From: G965213525 sp965213525
Lineage (GTDB): Bacteria > Actinomycetota > Acidimicrobiia > Acidimicrobiales > Poriferisodalaceae
Assembly (NCBI GenBank): GCA_965213525.1
Contig: OZ243889.1
Coordinates: forward strand, 1,922,001-1,986,000
Length of the DNA: 64,000 bases
Direction: 5' to 3'
Position 1 is the stretch's first letter. Each line of letters begins with the position of its first letter. The notes beneath the pieces were generated by a model. It was not told where the DNA came from and did no database searches. It was given only the letters and a program-made list of their open reading frames with translations. A program made the translations under genes and the position numbers. Shown here piece by piece: positions 8,074 through 17,080 of this stretch.

Positions 8074-11052
8074 GTGGACGAGCTGCTGCTGTTCACCGTC
8101 CTCGGGCTCGGCATCGGCGCCGTGCACGCCACCCTGGGCGCCAGCCTCGTCCTCACCTACGCCGGCACCGGGGTCATCAACTTCGCGGTGGCGGCCATGG
8201 CTGCGGTCGGGGCGCACGTCTATGACGAGCTGAACCGCAACGACCGGCTCGAGCTGCCGCTGCCGTACTTCCCCGCCATCGACACCGGGCCCCTGCCTCT
8301 GGTGGCCGACCTGGCGATCGCCACGGGGGTGGCGGTGGTGCTCGGGCTCGCCGTCCAGGGCCTGGTGTTCGGGCCGCTGCGCACCGCGCCGCCGCTCGGC
8401 AAGGTGGTCGCCTCGATCGGCGTCCTCATCACCTTGCAGGCGGCCCTGGCGCTCACCTTCGGCACCCAGGGCCGCCCCCGCTCGGCGATCCTGCCCGACG
8501 ACACGATCGCCGTCGCTGAGGTCCAGCTGCCCTGGGAGCGCCTGGCGCTGGTGGCGCTGGTGGCCCTCGTGGCGCTCGGCCTGTCGAGTTGGCTGCGCCT
8601 CAGCCGCACCGGCCTGGCCGTGCGCGCCGCCGCGGAGAACGAGCGCTCGGCCGCCCTCGCCGGGCTGTCACCCCAGCGGCTGGCCACGCTCACCTGGGTG
8701 GCCTCGACGGTGCTGACCACCTTGGTGCTCATCGTCGCCGGCACCGTCACGCCCGTGCTCGGACCCTTCACGTGGTCGCTGCTCGTGGTCCCGGCCCTCG
8801 CCGCCGCGCTGTTCGGTCGGCTCACCTCGATCACCGCCACGGTCATCGCCGGGCTCGCCCTCGGTGTGGTCCAGTCGGTGCTGCAGTACCTGTCCAACAC
8901 GAGGGACTGGTGGCCCGACTGGGCCCGCATCGGGCTCAGCGACGCCGTGCCCTTCCTCGCCATCGTCATCGCGTTGTACGTGGCGGGCACGAAGCTGCCC
9001 GTGCGCGGCTCGGCCCTCCAGTCGGGGCTGCCCCGGGTGTTCGTGCCCCGCAACCGTCCCGCAGCGATCGCCATCTGGACCGCCGTCGGGGTGGCCGCCG
9101 TCGTGCTGTTCGACGGCAACTACCGCTTCGGGCTCATCACGAGCCTGGCGTTCATGCTGATCACGTTGTCGTTGGTCGTGCTGACCGGCTTCGTCGGCCA
9201 GATCTCCCTGGCCCAGGCGGCCTTCGCCGGCACCGCCGGGTTCGCCCTCGCCAAGCTGGGAGGGGCGCTGCCCTTCCCCTTCGGCATCGTGGTGGCCTCG
9301 CTGTTCGCCGCCGTCGTCGGCGTGCTGGTCGGGCTGCCCGCCATCCGCATCCGGGGCATCCAGCTGGCCGTGGTGTCCCTGGCGGCGGCGGTGGCCGTCG
9401 AGCGCTTCGTGTTCGGCAACAGCGAGCTGCTCGACCCGCTCGGTGAGACGTTGGGCGATCCGTCGCTCTTCGGCGTCGACCTCGCCATCCGAGAGGGGCG
9501 CGACATCGCCCGGCTCGAGTTCGGGTTGACGGCGCTGGCCATCGTGGTCGTGGCCTTCGTCCTCACCGGCAACCTGCTGCGAGGCCGCACCGGCAAGCTG
9601 TTCCTGGCGGTGCGCTCCAACGAGCGGGCCGCATCCGCCGTCGGCATCTCCACCACGTCGGCCAAGCTGCTCGCCTTCGGGCTGTCGGCGTTCCTCGCCG
9701 GCATCGGCGGCACGCTGATCGGCTACAGCCGAGGGCAGCTGTCCCCGGCCTCGTTCGGGGTCATCGTCGGTCTGACCGCCCTGGCCTCGGCCTACCTCGG
9801 TGGCATCACCCTGTTGTCGGGAGCCGTGCTCGGCGGGCTGATCGCCCCCCTCGGGCTGTTCTTCGTGACCGCTGACGACCTGCTCGACCTGTCCCAGGGT
9901 CGCACCGCGTGGTACACGCTGTTCTCCGGCGTCTCGCTGATCCTCACCACCGTGCTGAACCCCATCGGCATCGCCGGCAAGATCCGTGACGACCTCGAGC
10001 GCAAGCGCAGGGAGCGCGAGCACGCCGACGCCCTGGCCCACGCCGCCCGTGCCGCCGAGGCCAGCGCCGACCCGGCCTCCCCCCCGGGGCCGGTCGCGGC
10101 GGGCTCGCAGCGCGGCGCGGTGTCCGAGCGGGTCGGCGTGTCGGCGTCGGCCCCCGGCCTCGAGGACCCACCCTCCCCGGGTGACCGAGCCCTCGGCCGA
10201 CCCGTGCTCGTGGCCGCTGACGTCGCGGTCAGCTTCGGCGGGCTGCGAGCCGTCGATGGCGTCAGCCTCGAGGTGCGCGCCGGCGAGGTGCTCGGCCTCA
10301 TCGGACCCAACGGGGCGGGCAAGACCACCTTCGTCGATGCGATCACCGGCTTCGTCCCCTCGACCGGGACGGTCACGGTGGCCGGCACCGTCATCAGCGA
10401 CCTCGACCCCGCCGGGCGGGCTCGGGCGGGCCTGGCCCGCACGTGGCAGTCCGGCGAGCTGTTCGAGGAGCTGACGGTGCGCGGCAACGTCGAGGTGGCC
10501 GTGGACCCCCGATCCGGGTTGGGATCGCTGATCGATGCGGTGGCGCCCAACCGTCACGACCACACCGACACCGCCGAGCGGGCCCTCGCCCTGGTGGGTC
10601 TCGACGAGCTGGCCGAGCTCCGCCCCTCTGAGCTCGCGCTCGGACAGCAGAAGCTGCTGAGCGTGGCCAGGGCGGTCGCCATGTCGCCCGAGGTGCTCTT
10701 GATGGACGAGCCCGCGGCCGGCCTCAACGTCGACGAGACCCAGGCCTTCGCCGCCCACCTCCGCCGCATCGCCGCCGGAGGGGTTGCCGTCCTGCTCATC
10801 GATCACGACATGACCCTGGTGCTGGACTCCTGTGACCGCATCCACGTCCTCGACTTCGGCGAGACGATCGCCGAGGGGACCCCGGCCGAGGTCCGGGCCG
10901 ACCCGGCGGTGGTCGCCGCCTACCTGGGGGGCGAGGCCGAGCCGGCAGCGACGGGGGCGACCGCGGCCCCGTCTGGTCCCGCCGCGGCTCGGGCGGGGAC
11001 GCCCGGGACCGGCCGACCCCCCGGGCCCCCGGCGCCCGAGGCGGCGTCATGA
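8074..11052 (+). CDS. Fused LivH-LivM-LivG: two permeases plus ATPase in one protein
   Basis: This 992-residue fusion contains three transporter subunits that are usually separate. Residues 1-320 are a LivH-like permease (GASLVLTYAGTGVINFAVAA). Residues 325-640 are a LivM-like permease, including LTGFVGQISLAQAAFAGTAG. After a charged, Ala/Pro-rich cytoplasmic linker (about 640-710) comes a LivG-like ATPase with Walker A GPNGAGKTT near residue 744, signature LALGQQKLLS near 855 and Walker B VLLMDEPAAGLN near 875. With the lipoprotein upstream and the LivF-like ATPase downstream it would form a full importer. The GTG start has no strong ribosome binding site. The ATGA at its end starts livF, so expression is coupled. 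Permease-permease fusions are known; adding LivG is less common. Confidence 0.9.
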   Translation: MDELLLFTVLGLGIGAVHATLGASLVLTYAGTGVINFAVAAMAAVGAHVYDELNRNDRLELPLPYFPAIDTGPLPLVADLAIATGVAVVLGLAVQGLVFGPLRTAPPLGKVVASIGVLITLQAALALTFGTQGRPRSAILPDDTIAVAEVQLPWERLALVALVALVALGLSSWLRLSRTGLAVRAAAENERSAALAGLSPQRLATLTWVASTVLTTLVLIVAGTVTPVLGPFTWSLLVVPALAAALFGRLTSITATVIAGLALGVVQSVLQYLSNTRDWWPDWARIGLSDAVPFLAIVIALYVAGTKLPVRGSALQSGLPRVFVPRNRPAAIAIWTAVGVAAVVLFDGNYRFGLITSLAFMLITLSLVVLTGFVGQISLAQAAFAGTAGFALAKLGGALPFPFGIVVASLFAAVVGVLVGLPAIRIRGIQLAVVSLAAAVAVERFVFGNSELLDPLGETLGDPSLFGVDLAIREGRDIARLEFGLTALAIVVVAFVLTGNLLRGRTGKLFLAVRSNERAASAVGISTTSAKLLAFGLSAFLAGIGGTLIGYSRGQLSPASFGVIVGLTALASAYLGGITLLSGAVLGGLIAPLGLFFVTADDLLDLSQGRTAWYTLFSGVSLILTTVLNPIGIAGKIRDDLERKRREREHADALAHAARAAEASADPASPPGPVAAGSQRGAVSERVGVSASAPGLEDPPSPGDRALGRPVLVAADVAVSFGGLRAVDGVSLEVRAGEVLGLIGPNGAGKTTFVDAITGFVPSTGTVTVAGTVISDLDPAGRARAGLARTWQSGELFEELTVRGNVEVAVDPRSGLGSLIDAVAPNRHDHTDTAERALALVGLDELAELRPSELALGQQKLLSVARAVAMSPEVLLMDEPAAGLNVDETQAFAAHLRRIAAGGVAVLLIDHDMTLVLDSCDRIHVLDFGETIAEGTPAEVRADPAVVAAYLGGEAEPAATGATAAPSGPAAARAGTPGTGRPPGPPAPEAAS

Positions 11053-11774
11053 GGGTGCTCGACGTCGTCGGCCTCGACGCCGGGTACGGCAAGATCCGCG
11101 TCGTCGACGGCGTCGACCTCTCGGTCGAAGCCGGTGAGGTGGTGTGCCTGCTCGGGGCCAACGGGGCCGGCAAGACGACCACGTTGTTGACCGTCGCTGG
11201 GGTCCTGGCCCCGCTGGGCGGGCGGGTGGAGGTGCTCGGCCGTGACGTCGAGAAGGGACGCCCCGAGCGGGTGGCCCGCAGGGGCCTCACCCTCGTCCCC
11301 CAGGAACGGGGCATCTTCTTCCAGCTCACCGTGGCGGAGAACCTGCGCCTGCGCCGCCACGGCGCGTCGACGGTCAGCCTGGACGACGCCTACGGCTACT
11401 TCCCGGCTCTGGCCGACATGACGAACCGACGGGCCGGCCTGCTCTCAGGAGGTGAGCAGCAGATGCTCGCCCTCGCCGGCGCCCTGTTGAGCGACCCGAA
11501 GCTGCTGCTGATCGACGAGCTCAGCCTCGGGCTCGCCCCCATCATCGTCGAGCAGCTGCTCCCGCTGGTGCGACGGATCGCCGAAGAGACCCAGACCGGC
11601 GTGCTGCTCGTCGAGCAGCACGTGCGGGCTGCGCTGTCGGTGGCTGACCGGGGCTACGTCATGCAGCGCGGGGCCATCGTCGCCTCGGGCACCGCCGATG
11701 ACCTCTCCGACGCCGCCGGCGTGCTCGAGGACAGCTACCTCGGCACCAGCTCGTCGACCCCCCGCCCGGTCTGA
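11049..11774 (+). CDS. LivF-like ABC transporter ATPase
   Basis: This 241-residue ATPase has Walker A LGANGAGKTT near residue 35, signature LSGGEQQML and Walker B LLLIDELSLGLAP. The short sequence with VEQHVRAALSVADRGYVM is characteristic of LivF, the second ATPase of branched-chain amino-acid/amide importers. It should heterodimerise with the LivG-like domain at the C-terminus of the upstream fusion protein. The start ATG overlaps that gene's stop codon (ATGA), ensuring stoichiometric translation. It is the last gene of the importer operon. Confidence 0.93.
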   Translation: MRVLDVVGLDAGYGKIRVVDGVDLSVEAGEVVCLLGANGAGKTTTLLTVAGVLAPLGGRVEVLGRDVEKGRPERVARRGLTLVPQERGIFFQLTVAENLRLRRHGASTVSLDDAYGYFPALADMTNRRAGLLSGGEQQMLALAGALLSDPKLLLIDELSLGLAPIIVEQLLPLVRRIAEETQTGVLLVEQHVRAALSVADRGYVMQRGAIVASGTADDLSDAAGVLEDSYLGTSSSTPRPV

Positions 11775-11834
11775 GCTGGCCCGCCCCACGACCCGGTCGT
11801 CGCCGAGGCGCAGTGAACGACGCGCCATGGCTCG

Positions 11835-11840
11835 TAGCCT
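11835..11840 (+). promoter_or_regulatory. -10-like box of the MFS gene
   Basis: TAGCCT is followed by six bases and the GTG at 11847. The spacing implies a leaderless transcript. Confidence 0.45.
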
Positions 11841-11846
11841 CGCCGG

Positions 11847-13364
11847 GTGTCCACCTCTGCTGATGAACAGGACCCCGGCGGCGGCCTCGTCGCCGGGCAG
11901 ATCGAGCTCGCCTCCCCCTGTGGCCGTGCGGTCATCGCCACGACCGTGGCCGGGTCGGCGGTGGCGATGCTCACCGCCACGGTCGTCAACGTCGCCCTAC
12001 CGGCCCTCGCCGACGACCTCGACGCCACCTCGGCCCAACAGCAGTGGGTCGTCAACGCTTACCTGCTCGCCATCGCTGCCCTCATCCTCATCGGCGGCTC
12101 CCTCGGTGACCGCTACGGGCGACTTCGCATCTACCGCATCGGGGTGGCGTGGTTCGCCCTCGCCTCGCTGCTGTGCGCCATCGCCCCGTCGGTGGAGGTG
12201 CTGATCGCCGCCCGTCTCGTCCAGGGCGTCGGCGGCGCGCTGTTGACCCCGGGGAGCCTCGCCATCATCGAGGCCACGCTGCGCCCCGACGACCGGGGCC
12301 GCGGCGTGGGCCAGTGGTCGGGGCTCAGTGGGATTGCGGCTGCGATCGGGCCGCTCGTCGGTGGCCTGCTCGTCGATCTGTCGTGGCGGTGGGTGTTCGT
12401 CATCAACCTGCCCGTCGCCCTCGTCGTGCTCGTGCTCAGCACCCGGGTGCCCGAGTCCTCGGACCCGGGCGCCCGGGGCACGCGCCTCGACCTGCCCGGC
12501 GCCGTGGCGATCGTCGGTGCGCTGGGCGCCGCCTCCTACGCCCTCATCGAAGGCCCCCCGGGCGGGTGGTCCACCGTGGAGGTGACCGCCGCCGTCGTCG
12601 CCGTGGTGCTCGTCGGCGTGCTCGTCATCATCGAGCGCAGCACCGCCCACCCGATGGTGCCGATCGACCTGTTCGTCAACCGACCCTTCGCCGCCGCGAA
12701 CATGATCACCCTGTTGGTCTACGGGGGGATGGGCGTGGTGTTCTTCCTGCTGTCGATCCAGCTCCAGGTCACCAGCGGGTTCAGCCCCCTGGCCGCGGGA
12801 GCGGCGCTGTTGCCGGTGACGGGGCTCATGCTGGTGCTGTCCGCCCGTGCCGGCGACCTCGCCCAGCGCATCGGGCCCCGTCTGCCGCTCACCTTCGGCC
12901 CGGTGCTCATCGCGGCGGGCATGGGTCTGCTCGTGCGGGTCGGACCTGACGCGTCCTATGTGAGCGACGTCTTGCCCGCGATCGTCGTGTTCGGCCTCGG
13001 GCTCGCGGCCAGCGTCGCCCCGGTGACCTCGCTCGCCCTCGGCTCGGTGCCCGACGGCCGCTCGGGTGCCGCCTCGGGCACCAACAACGCCGTCGCCCGA
13101 ACGGGCCAGCTGCTCGCGGTCGCCGCCATTCCGCCCCTGGTGGGCCTGACCGGCGACGCGCTCGGAGATCCCGTCCAGCTCGACGACGGGTTCGCCGCCG
13201 CCATGCTCGCCGGTGCCGCCCTCGTGGCCCTTGGCGGCCTCGGCGCATGGATCACCTTGGCCGGCGACGACCTCGCCGACGACGACGTCGAGCCCGACAC
13301 CCACCACCACCCGCACTGCGGCGTGGACGGCACCGTCGGCCGGGTGTCAAGCCGGACGGGCTGA
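11847..13364 (+). CDS. MFS transporter, DHA2/EmrB-QacA type
   Basis: This 505-residue integral membrane protein probably has 14 transmembrane segments. The family motifs are visible: ATVVNVALPALADDL in the first helix, WVVNAYLLAIAALILIGGSLGDRYGRLRIY (motif A GDRYGRLR) and the motif C region LVQGVGGALLTPGSLAII. DHA2 members export drugs or metabolites by proton antiport. The C-terminal tail is short and His/Asp-rich. The GTG start is chosen because the frame begins there and a TAGCCT -10 box ends six bases before it. It lies after the amino-acid importer operon but has its own promoter. The substrate is unknown. Confidence 0.88.
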   Translation: MSTSADEQDPGGGLVAGQIELASPCGRAVIATTVAGSAVAMLTATVVNVALPALADDLDATSAQQQWVVNAYLLAIAALILIGGSLGDRYGRLRIYRIGVAWFALASLLCAIAPSVEVLIAARLVQGVGGALLTPGSLAIIEATLRPDDRGRGVGQWSGLSGIAAAIGPLVGGLLVDLSWRWVFVINLPVALVVLVLSTRVPESSDPGARGTRLDLPGAVAIVGALGAASYALIEGPPGGWSTVEVTAAVVAVVLVGVLVIIERSTAHPMVPIDLFVNRPFAAANMITLLVYGGMGVVFFLLSIQLQVTSGFSPLAAGAALLPVTGLMLVLSARAGDLAQRIGPRLPLTFGPVLIAAGMGLLVRVGPDASYVSDVLPAIVVFGLGLAASVAPVTSLALGSVPDGRSGAASGTNNAVARTGQLLAVAAIPPLVGLTGDALGDPVQLDDGFAAAMLAGAALVALGGLGAWITLAGDDLADDDVEPDTHHHPHCGVDGTVGRVSSRTG

Positions 13365-13429
13365 GCGCCCGGCGACCGCCGCCCCGAGCCACCCCCCGGG
13401 CCGGCGTGGCGACCGGGCCCGACGACGCG

Positions 13430-13705
13430 TCAGGCGGTGTCAATGCCGGGCGGGTCCTCCCCGGTGGCACGCACCCACGCCTCGGTGGCGGCGCGACGGC
13501 CCAACACCCGGGCCACCCCGGCACCGACGCCGGCGGCGACACCCCAGGCGAGGGCGTCGCGCCACGGCACCTTGCGATCCGACGGGTCGAGGGGCGCGTC
13601 CTTGTCGCTGAACATGCCCCACACCAGCGCGGTGAGCTTGCGGGTCAGCACCGCAGCGCCGATCGCCGAGCCCGTCGTCAGTGCCTTCCAAGCCAGCTTC
13701 TGCAT
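13430..13705 (-). CDS. DUF4235 small membrane protein
   Basis: This 91-residue protein has a hydrophobic segment near the N-terminus (KALTTGSAIGAAVLTRKLTA), a middle WGMFSDKDAPLDPSDRKVPWRDALAWG, and a second glycine/alanine-rich membrane segment. This is the pattern of DUF4235 proteins, small actinobacterial membrane proteins of unknown function. The ATG at 13705 is preceded by a clear GGAGGAG ribosome binding site, so the longer open frame upstream is not used. It is convergent with the MFS gene. Confidence 0.8.
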   Translation of the reverse strand: MQKLAWKALTTGSAIGAAVLTRKLTALVWGMFSDKDAPLDPSDRKVPWRDALAWGVAAGVGAGVARVLGRRAATEAWVRATGEDPPGIDTA

Positions 13706-13847
13706 GCGGCGCGCTCCTCCATCGAACTGCCTCGTGGGCACACTCGTGCGTGGGTCAGCCCGGCGGGCGCCCTCCTCCGTATCCAACACCACCGGCGGCG
13801 CCGGCACGAACAGGCGCACCAGCCGGCGGACGGTCGTACTCGCTGGT

Positions 13848-14078
13848 ATGACTTCGCGGGTCGGGCCCAAAGGTCAGGTCGTCATCCCGAAAGCGCTCCG
13901 CGATGAGCTCGGCATCGAGCCCGGCGACGAGGTCGACCTCTGGAGAGACGGCGATCACGTCGCTGTCCGACCAGCGCGGGGAGGTTGACCGCTGCGAGGC
14001 CGCTTCGCTGACGTCGACCTCGTGGCGGTCCTCGAGACCGAGCGATCGGCCGACCGTCGCCGAGACGACGCCCGGTGA
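13848..14078 (+). pseudogene. AbrB/SpoVT-type antitoxin broken by an in-frame stop
   Basis: The first 46 codons encode an intact AbrB-like DNA-binding domain (GPKGQVVIPKALRDELGI ... EPGDEVDLW), ending at TGA 13986-13988. The same frame then continues for 30 codons to 14078, reading PLRGRFADVDLVAVLE, a tail of the kind that normally wraps the PIN toxin. That tail ends in TGA overlapping the GTG of the toxin remnant (GTGA at 14075-14078), the usual antitoxin-toxin junction. A single nonsense change therefore separates the DNA-binding and toxin-neutralising parts. The short N-terminal product could still be made and bind its operator. The reading is direct; loss of function is inferred. Confidence 0.75.
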
Positions 14079-14330
14079 ACGCCGTCGTCCTCGACTCGTG
14101 GGTGGTGCTCCGCTACCTCGGGGGCGTCGGGCCCGCTGCAGAGGAGGTCAAGGGTCTCCTCGACGACGGCCCCCGCTGATGTCGTGCATCAACCTCGGCA
14201 TCGGCCGATGCCCTACGCCGATGCGTTCGCGGCGGCGCTCGCCGTCGATGTCGACGCCGCGGCCTGGACCGGTGACCCTGAGCTCTGCGTGGCCGACGCA
14301 CCGTGGCGCTGGCAGGACCTGCGCCGGTGA
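14075..14330 (+). pseudogene. PIN-domain (VapC-like) toxin remnant with internal deletion
   Basis: A PIN toxin N-terminus starts at the GTG 14075 (NAVVLDSWVVLRYLGG, with the first conserved Asp) and stops at 14179. The next family segment, MSCINLG, follows in another frame at 14179. The family C-terminus then appears at 14208-14330 (YADAFAAALAVD, AAWTGDPEL, WRWQDLR), with the last conserved acidic residues. Only about 85 codons' worth of DNA remains of a family usually near 130 residues, so roughly 45 codons have been lost between INLG and YADAF, with frame disruption. Together with the broken antitoxin this is a dead toxin-antitoxin module. Confidence 0.75.
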
Positions 14331-14403
14331 CGGCCGGGCCCGTCGGCGAGGATGGGCGGTGCGCGCCGCACCCGGCGGCGCCGCCAGACCCGGGGGGCCG
14401 GAG

Positions 14404-15657
14404 ATGACCGCCACGACCACGCTTGATCCGTTCCGCCCCGAGGCGATGCGCGACCCCTACCCGGTGCACGCCGCCCTGCGCGAGCGCGGCGTGGTGCACC
14501 TCGAGCACATCGACACGTGGGTGGCGAGCCGCTTCGCTGACGTCGAGGCCATCTTGTTGGACACCGCGCGGTTCAGCAGCCGCAACGTGGGCGGCGGGTC
14601 CACGGGCCGGGCCCGGGACCCCGAGCTGGCGGCCATCCAGCGCGAGGGGCTGGCGACCGTGGCGGTGCTCACCCCGGCCGACCCGCCCCGGCACCGCTGG
14701 TACCGCCAGGCGGTGTCCAAGCCGTTCTCGCCCCGCAGCATCGCCGAGCTGTCCGACTCGATCGAGCGGATCGTGGCGGGACTCATCGACGGCTTCGCCG
14801 ACCGGGGCCGGGCCGATCTCGTCGCCGAGCTGGCCCGTCCCTTCCCGCTGCTCGTGTTCGCCGAACTGGCCGGCGTGCCGACCGACGACATCGACCTCGT
14901 CAAGCAGCTCACCGACGACCACGTCGAGATGATCGCCGCCGCGGTCGGCCAGGTCCCCCGGGACCGCCAGCTGCACCTCGCCCGCCAGAACGTGGCGTTC
15001 CAGCGCTACGTCGTGGACCTCGTCGACGCCCGACGCGCCGACTCGGGCGAGGACCTGCTGACCCACCTCATCGACGCCCGCCTGTCGGGCTTCGACGGTC
15101 GGCCCCTCGACGACGCCGAGCTGATGTCGATGGTGATGACGATCCTCGACGGCGGCAACGAGACCACCATCAACCTCGTCGCCAACGGCCTGGCCCTGCT
15201 GCTCGAGCACCCCGACCAGCTGCAGGCGCTGCGCGACGACCCGTCGCTGGTGCCCGGCGCCGTGGAGGAGATCCTGCGCTACGAGGCGCCGGTGCAGTGC
15301 CTGTTCCGCCAGGCCACCGTCGACGTCGAGCTGGGCGGTGCGACGATCCCCGCCGGTGCCCGGGTGGCGCTGCTCTACGGCGCCGCCAACCGCGACCCCG
15401 AGCGCTTCGACGATCCCGACACCTTCGACGTGCGCCGCCCCGACGCCCACCGGGCCCTGCACTTCGGCAAGGGCGAGCACTTCTGCCTCGGCGCCCACCT
15501 CGCCCGGCTGGAGGGCCGCATCGCCTTCGAACAGCTCCTCGCCCGCCTGCCCGGCCTGCGCCCCGCCGGCGACCAGCTCGTCATCGAGCACCACCCCAAC
15601 CCGGTGCTGCGCGGCGTCGCCGCCCTCGACGTCGCCTGGGACCCGCCGAGCGCCTGA
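14404..15657 (+). CDS. Cytochrome P450
   Basis: This 417-residue soluble class I P450 has the I-helix oxygen-activation motif DGGNETT, the K-helix ExxR in EEILRYEAP, and the haem-binding loop HFGKGEHFCLGAHLARLE with the axial Cys. It would hydroxylate a small hydrophobic substrate using electrons from a ferredoxin and reductase, neither of which is encoded nearby. The ATG at 14404 begins MTATTTLDPF. It is convergent with a second P450, separated by a hairpin. Actinobacterial P450s of this size often act on terpenoids, steroids or aromatic compounds; the substrate cannot be inferred here. Confidence 0.93.
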   Translation: MTATTTLDPFRPEAMRDPYPVHAALRERGVVHLEHIDTWVASRFADVEAILLDTARFSSRNVGGGSTGRARDPELAAIQREGLATVAVLTPADPPRHRWYRQAVSKPFSPRSIAELSDSIERIVAGLIDGFADRGRADLVAELARPFPLLVFAELAGVPTDDIDLVKQLTDDHVEMIAAAVGQVPRDRQLHLARQNVAFQRYVVDLVDARRADSGEDLLTHLIDARLSGFDGRPLDDAELMSMVMTILDGGNETTINLVANGLALLLEHPDQLQALRDDPSLVPGAVEEILRYEAPVQCLFRQATVDVELGGATIPAGARVALLYGAANRDPERFDDPDTFDVRRPDAHRALHFGKGEHFCLGAHLARLEGRIAFEQLLARLPGLRPAGDQLVIEHHPNPVLRGVAALDVAWDPPSA

Positions 15658-15669
15658 GCCACGGCGCAG

Positions 15670-15698
15670 CCGTCGCATCGGCGCTCAGCGTGCGACGG
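15670..15698. terminator. Hairpin between convergent P450 genes
   Basis: CCGTCGCA at 15670-15677 pairs perfectly with TGCGACGG at 15691-15698 around a 13-nt loop. It lies between two converging stop codons, so it can serve both strands. There is no T-run, as is usual in such GC-rich genomes. Confidence 0.4.
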
Positions 15699-15726
15699 TG
15701 CAGCCGCATCCTCGACGGCGCCGGCG

Positions 15727-16992
15727 TCAGCCCTTGACGACGTCGAGGTCGAGCTTGGCGAGGCCCCGCAGGATGTAGCTGGGCTCGTACTCGAAGGTGT
15801 TGCCTTCGGCGAAGTCGACCTCGACGAGACGGCGGGCGAGCTCCTCGAGCGACACACGCGCCTCCAATCGAGACAGCGGCGCGCCGGGGCAGAAGTGCTG
15901 GCCCTTGCCGAAGGCGAGGTGGTCTCGCAGCCGGTCGCGCTCGGGATCGAAGGCGTCGGGGTCGGGGTAGACCTCGGCGTCGCGGTTGGCCGAGCCGAAC
16001 ATCACCCACAGCCGCGACCCGGCGGGGACCTCCACGCCGTCGAGCTCGGTGTCACGGGTGACGGTGCGGAACAGGCCCTGGTTGGGCGACGACAGGCGCA
16101 GGCCCTCCTCGACGACCGCCGGGATCGTCGACGGGTCGTCGCGCAGGCGGTCCCACCACCCGGGGGTCTCGATCAGCATCTTCATCGTCTCGTTCAACAG
16201 CTTCGTGGTGGTCTCGTTGCCCGCCACCATGAGCTGCTGGATGATGGAGAACACCTCGGGGAAGTTGAGCTTGCGGACCTCGCCGGTGTCGGGATCGTCG
16301 AAGTCCCCGTGGGCGACGTCGCTGAGGATGCTGCCGTCGGGCTCGGCGAGCACCCGCTGGTACTCGTCGTGGATGTACTGCTGGGTCTCCACGACGCCCC
16401 GGGTGGCCTCCAGGCGCCGCTCGTCGGTGAGGTGGGCGCCGAGGCTGGCGACGGCATCGTCGGACCAACCCTTGATCTTGGACTCGGTCTCGGGGGCCAT
16501 GTCGAGGGCTTGGTGGATGACCCGCACCGGCAACGCCACGGCGAAGTCGGCGTGGAAGTCGATGGTGCCGGCGTCGGGGAAGGCGTCGATGAGGTCGGTG
16601 GCCACGGCCCGCACGTCGTCTTCGAGGGCGGCGATGCGCCGAGCGGTGAAGGCGCGGGAGACCAGCTTGCGATAGCGGATCTGGTGGGGCGGGTCGATCG
16701 TCAGCATGGTGTCGGCCCGGGGCCACCCCTCTGCGGCGATGGCCTTGACCTGTTCCATCACCTCGGGCGAGCCGATCGTGCCGGTGTTGGACATGCGCGA
16801 CGAGAACGTCTCGGTATCGAGCAGCACCTGCTTGACCGTGTCGTGACGTGACACGAAGAACATCCCCGTCGCCGGATGCCGGTAGACCGGGGCCTGCTCG
16901 CGCAGGGCGGCGTAGTGGGGGAACGGGCACTGCTGGACCGCCGGGTCCATCGGGTCGTAGGTGTCGAGATCGATGTCGGCGACGTCGCTCAC
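15727..16992 (-). CDS. Cytochrome P450
   Basis: This 421-residue P450 shows the I-helix VAGNETTTKLL, the K-helix EEGLRLSSP, the meander segment ANRDAEVYPDPDAFDPER and the haem loop AFGKGQHFCPGAPLSRLEAR. It belongs to the same broad soluble bacterial class as the convergent gene but the sequence is clearly distinct, so it is not a recent duplicate. The GTG at 16992 follows GAGAGGGGA. Its promoter region is shared divergently with the PPOX-like gene at 17081, which may link their expression. Substrate unknown. Confidence 0.93.
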   Translation of the reverse strand: MSDVADIDLDTYDPMDPAVQQCPFPHYAALREQAPVYRHPATGMFFVSRHDTVKQVLLDTETFSSRMSNTGTIGSPEVMEQVKAIAAEGWPRADTMLTIDPPHQIRYRKLVSRAFTARRIAALEDDVRAVATDLIDAFPDAGTIDFHADFAVALPVRVIHQALDMAPETESKIKGWSDDAVASLGAHLTDERRLEATRGVVETQQYIHDEYQRVLAEPDGSILSDVAHGDFDDPDTGEVRKLNFPEVFSIIQQLMVAGNETTTKLLNETMKMLIETPGWWDRLRDDPSTIPAVVEEGLRLSSPNQGLFRTVTRDTELDGVEVPAGSRLWVMFGSANRDAEVYPDPDAFDPERDRLRDHLAFGKGQHFCPGAPLSRLEARVSLEELARRLVEVDFAEGNTFEYEPSYILRGLAKLDLDVVKG

Positions 16993-17080
16993 GTGGGTCC
17001 CCTCTCGTGGTGCCTCGAAACTAACCGCCAGATCAGTTCGGGTCCTTCGGTAGGTTCCGGTTCGACCCGAGGAGGCCCAC

